From the NCBI GenBank assembly GCA_002069025.1, contig MWBK01000062.1, forward strand, positions 1 to 9,268: 9,268 nucleotides of DNA, given 5' to 3'. The notes below the pieces were generated by a model. That model was not told the origin of the DNA. It did not search any database and saw only the letters and a list, made by a program, of their open reading frames with translations. Both the position numbers and the translations under genes were made by a program. This document shows positions 7,875 to 9,268 of the stretch, piece by piece (the first letter of the stretch is position 1; the number at the start of each line of letters is the position of its first letter). Origin of the DNA: Bacteroidetes bacterium ADurb.Bin302 (GTDB lineage: Bacteria > Bacteroidota > Bacteroidia > Bacteroidales > Paludibacteraceae).

Positions 7875-7882
7875 CAAATATA
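7875..7882 (-). promoter_or_regulatory. Predicted -7 promoter box for trmN6
   Basis: On the minus strand this reads TATATTTG, a full match to TAnnTTTG, 21 bp before the ATG at 7853. The implied leader is about 15 nt. The position where a -33 element would sit falls within the stem of the terminator at 7886-7929, and no TTTG is recognisable there. Confidence 0.6.
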
Positions 7883-7885
7883 CAC

Positions 7886-7929
7886 AAAAAAGAAAACACT
7901 ACGCGGTACGTTTACCATGTAGTGTTTTC
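7886..7929 (-). terminator. Intrinsic terminator after the T9SS cargo gene
   Basis: A perfect 11-bp stem (7892-7902 with 7919-7929; GAAAACACTAC on the plus strand) is topped by a 2x2 internal loop and a further 4-bp stem, GGTA (7905-7908) with TACC (7913-7916), closing a 4-nt loop. On the minus strand the stem is followed at once by six T (7891-7886). No T-run follows on the plus strand, so it works leftward. It lies 42 bp after the stop of the cargo gene and separates it from trmN6. Confidence 0.85.
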
Positions 7930-7970
7930 CACCCTTAAAAACTTATGAAAAAATGAATTATGAAATAATG

Positions 7971-9268
7971 TTATTTAACAACCATTGTTTCGGTGTTGAA
8001 TACAGCACCGTTGTAAATAGTTACGAAATATCTGCCTTTTGCAAGATGAGCTATATCTAAATTACATTCATTGCTATTAGGTTTAATTGATATTACAACT
8101 GCGCCATTTTGTGCACGAACTTCGATTTTACTAATTTCTTCTTGTGATACGATGTTAACAAATTGAACTGCAGGATTTGGAGAAATTTTTGCAATTGCAG
8201 TGCTTGTTTCTTGTACTGATGTTGCAGGGCAATCTCCAACTTTGTAATAGATAGCTTCAGGTTTTGTTAAGTTTTCTGCTGTCATTTCATTACCCGGGAT
8301 GTCACTTGTACGATACAAGAATAATGATTTAACAGATTCTCCTGTATATTGGGTTGTGTATGTTGCAGATTTTTCGTCATTAGCGATTGTCATTATTTGA
8401 TTACCGCCTTCAGTTTGTTGAATTTCTGCATACATCAATGTAAGCTCACTGTTATATGGAGTAACTGTATATGTTACATTACCGCTTATAGCATCGTATG
8501 ATATTACATAATGTATACGAAGAACTGTTGGATTGCCAAAATGTCCTTTATCTCCTGAACATTGAGATTCTAATGTTTCAGTACTTGCGATTACAGATTC
8601 TGCTCCGGTAGAAATATTGTTGCAATAATCTTTTGCTTTAATAGAAAAGTTATATTCTGTTCCAGGTGTTAAACCGTCTATTTTGATTACACCGGCTGTG
8701 GCAGTAAATACTTTGTCTGTAAAACTTTCGCAAGAAACTACGAAGTTTGTAATAGCGTTTGAGTTTTGATCAACACCTGCAACATTTAAATTTATATCGT
8801 ATGCTGTTTTTGATTCCAAAGAAGCAGAAGTCATAGTCGGATTTTCTGTTAAATCGCAATCTCCTGAACAATTTGCTGTAACATCAATATCAGATACCGA
8901 TACTTGCCAACGACCGGCCCAATCAGGATTACCATATTGAACCATTATACTTGAAGTTGTAGTACCGGGATTAAGTGTAGCTTCAATAGCTAATTCTGCT
9001 AAAGGTTCGCCTGTTTGAGCTGTTCCAAATTCGTAGAAACCTTGTGTTGCATCAGATACGGTAACATATATGTAATTAATACCTTTAACGTTGTCTAAAC
9101 CAGGTTTTACTACAATGTTTAGTTTGCCGGCTTCGTCGCCTGAAATCGTTAATAATATATGTGAATTTACATCTCCGAAATTCGGGTCGTTAAGATGTCC
9201 TGTCGGAGTATCGCACCATTCTGATGCAGGTGCTGCAAAAGCAGCAAATCCTACCATGATCATTGTCA
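7971..9268 (-). CDS. Secreted protein with Fn3 domain and T9SS type A sorting domain, 5' end beyond window
   Basis: The first ATG in view is at 9263, but the frame stays open to the right edge, and MIMVGFAAFAAPA has the hydrophobic core and AxA-type cut site of a signal peptide without the basic start. The true start is therefore probably a few codons outside. Counting from 9263 (430 residues): a Cys-bounded beta-rich module at about 17-132, an Fn3-like domain at 138-230 (DGLTPGTEYNFSIKAKD at 196-212), a second module at 235-345, and a C-terminal sorting domain at 356-430 (ISPNPAVQFVNI, ISKIEVRAQNG, LDIAHLAKGRYFV, ending TMVVK). The sorting domain should send the protein through T9SS across the outer membrane, where PorU removes it. 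No catalytic motif is visible; an adhesin, binding or surface-structure role is possible but unproven. Its 3' end has a strong terminator. Confidence 0.85.
   Translation of the reverse strand, partial: TMIMVGFAAFAAPASEWCDTPTGHLNDPNFGDVNSHILLTISGDEAGKLNIVVKPGLDNVKGINYIYVTVSDATQGFYEFGTAQTGEPLAELAIEATLNPGTTTSSIMVQYGNPDWAGRWQVSVSDIDVTANCSGDCDLTENPTMTSASLESKTAYDINLNVAGVDQNSNAITNFVVSCESFTDKVFTATAGVIKIDGLTPGTEYNFSIKAKDYCNNISTGAESVIASTETLESQCSGDKGHFGNPTVLRIHYVISYDAISGNVTYTVTPYNSELTLMYAEIQQTEGGNQIMTIANDEKSATYTTQYTGESVKSLFLYRTSDIPGNEMTAENLTKPEAIYYKVGDCPATSVQETSTAIAKISPNPAVQFVNIVSQEEISKIEVRAQNGAVVISIKPNSNECNLDIAHLAKGRYFVTIYNGAVFNTETMVVK

Noticed and set aside
7943..7965. Direct repeat TTATGAAA at 7943-7950 and 7958-7965 after the cargo gene
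   Set aside because: Eight AT-rich bases in an AT-rich untranslated stretch are readily explained by chance.
1..9268. CRISPR array, tRNA/rRNA gene, insertion sequence or defence system
   Set aside because: No regularly spaced repeats, transposase, cloverleaf-like sequence or defence genes are visible; the helicase-nuclease matches the repair family AddA/RecB.

Overview
The window is AT-rich, gene-dense DNA from a member of the Bacteroidota, most likely order Bacteroidales. Three things point there: a PorU sortase of the type IX secretion system (T9SS), a secreted protein with a T9SS type A C-terminal sorting signal, and TAnnTTTG-type promoter boxes in place of sigma-70 boxes and Shine-Dalgarno sequences. 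Intestinal Bacteroides generally lack T9SS, so a Porphyromonas/Paludibacter-like or uncultured Bacteroidales lineage is more likely. That placement is inference.

Layout. Positions 1-3026 (minus) hold porU, which runs off the left edge and so lacks its C-terminus. Just before it on the same strand (3028-3642) is a fumarylacetoacetate-hydrolase-family enzyme, separated from porU by one base, so the two form an operon read leftward. A 156-bp divergent intergenic region (3643-3798) carries a promoter-like box for each direction and a short inverted repeat. Rightward come a SUI1/eIF1-like translation factor (3799-4134) and, overlapping it by ATGA, a 1012-residue AddA/RecB-type helicase-nuclease (4131-7169). 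The helicase gene meets a convergent tRNA1(Val) A37 N6-methyltransferase gene (minus, 7146-7853) with a 24-bp overlap of their 3' ends. A compact intergenic region (7854-7970) contains the methyltransferase promoter box and, directly behind it, a strong intrinsic terminator for the last gene. That gene (minus, 7971 to the right edge) encodes a secreted protein with a T9SS sorting domain; its extreme 5' end is cut off.

How the genes relate. PorU removes C-terminal sorting domains from T9SS cargo and attaches the cargo to anionic lipopolysaccharide at the cell surface. The protein at the right edge has the kind of domain PorU removes, so enzyme and likely substrate both lie in the window. The helicase-nuclease belongs to recombinational double-strand-break repair, and the SUI1-like and methyltransferase genes are translation/tRNA housekeeping. 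No mobile element, CRISPR array, RNA gene or defence island was found. The less ordinary points are operon architecture, a 12-bp in-frame tandem duplication inside the helicase, a corrected start codon, and a cargo protein that appears to be built from a divergently duplicated module around an Fn3 domain. I did not find a convincing new biological system here.
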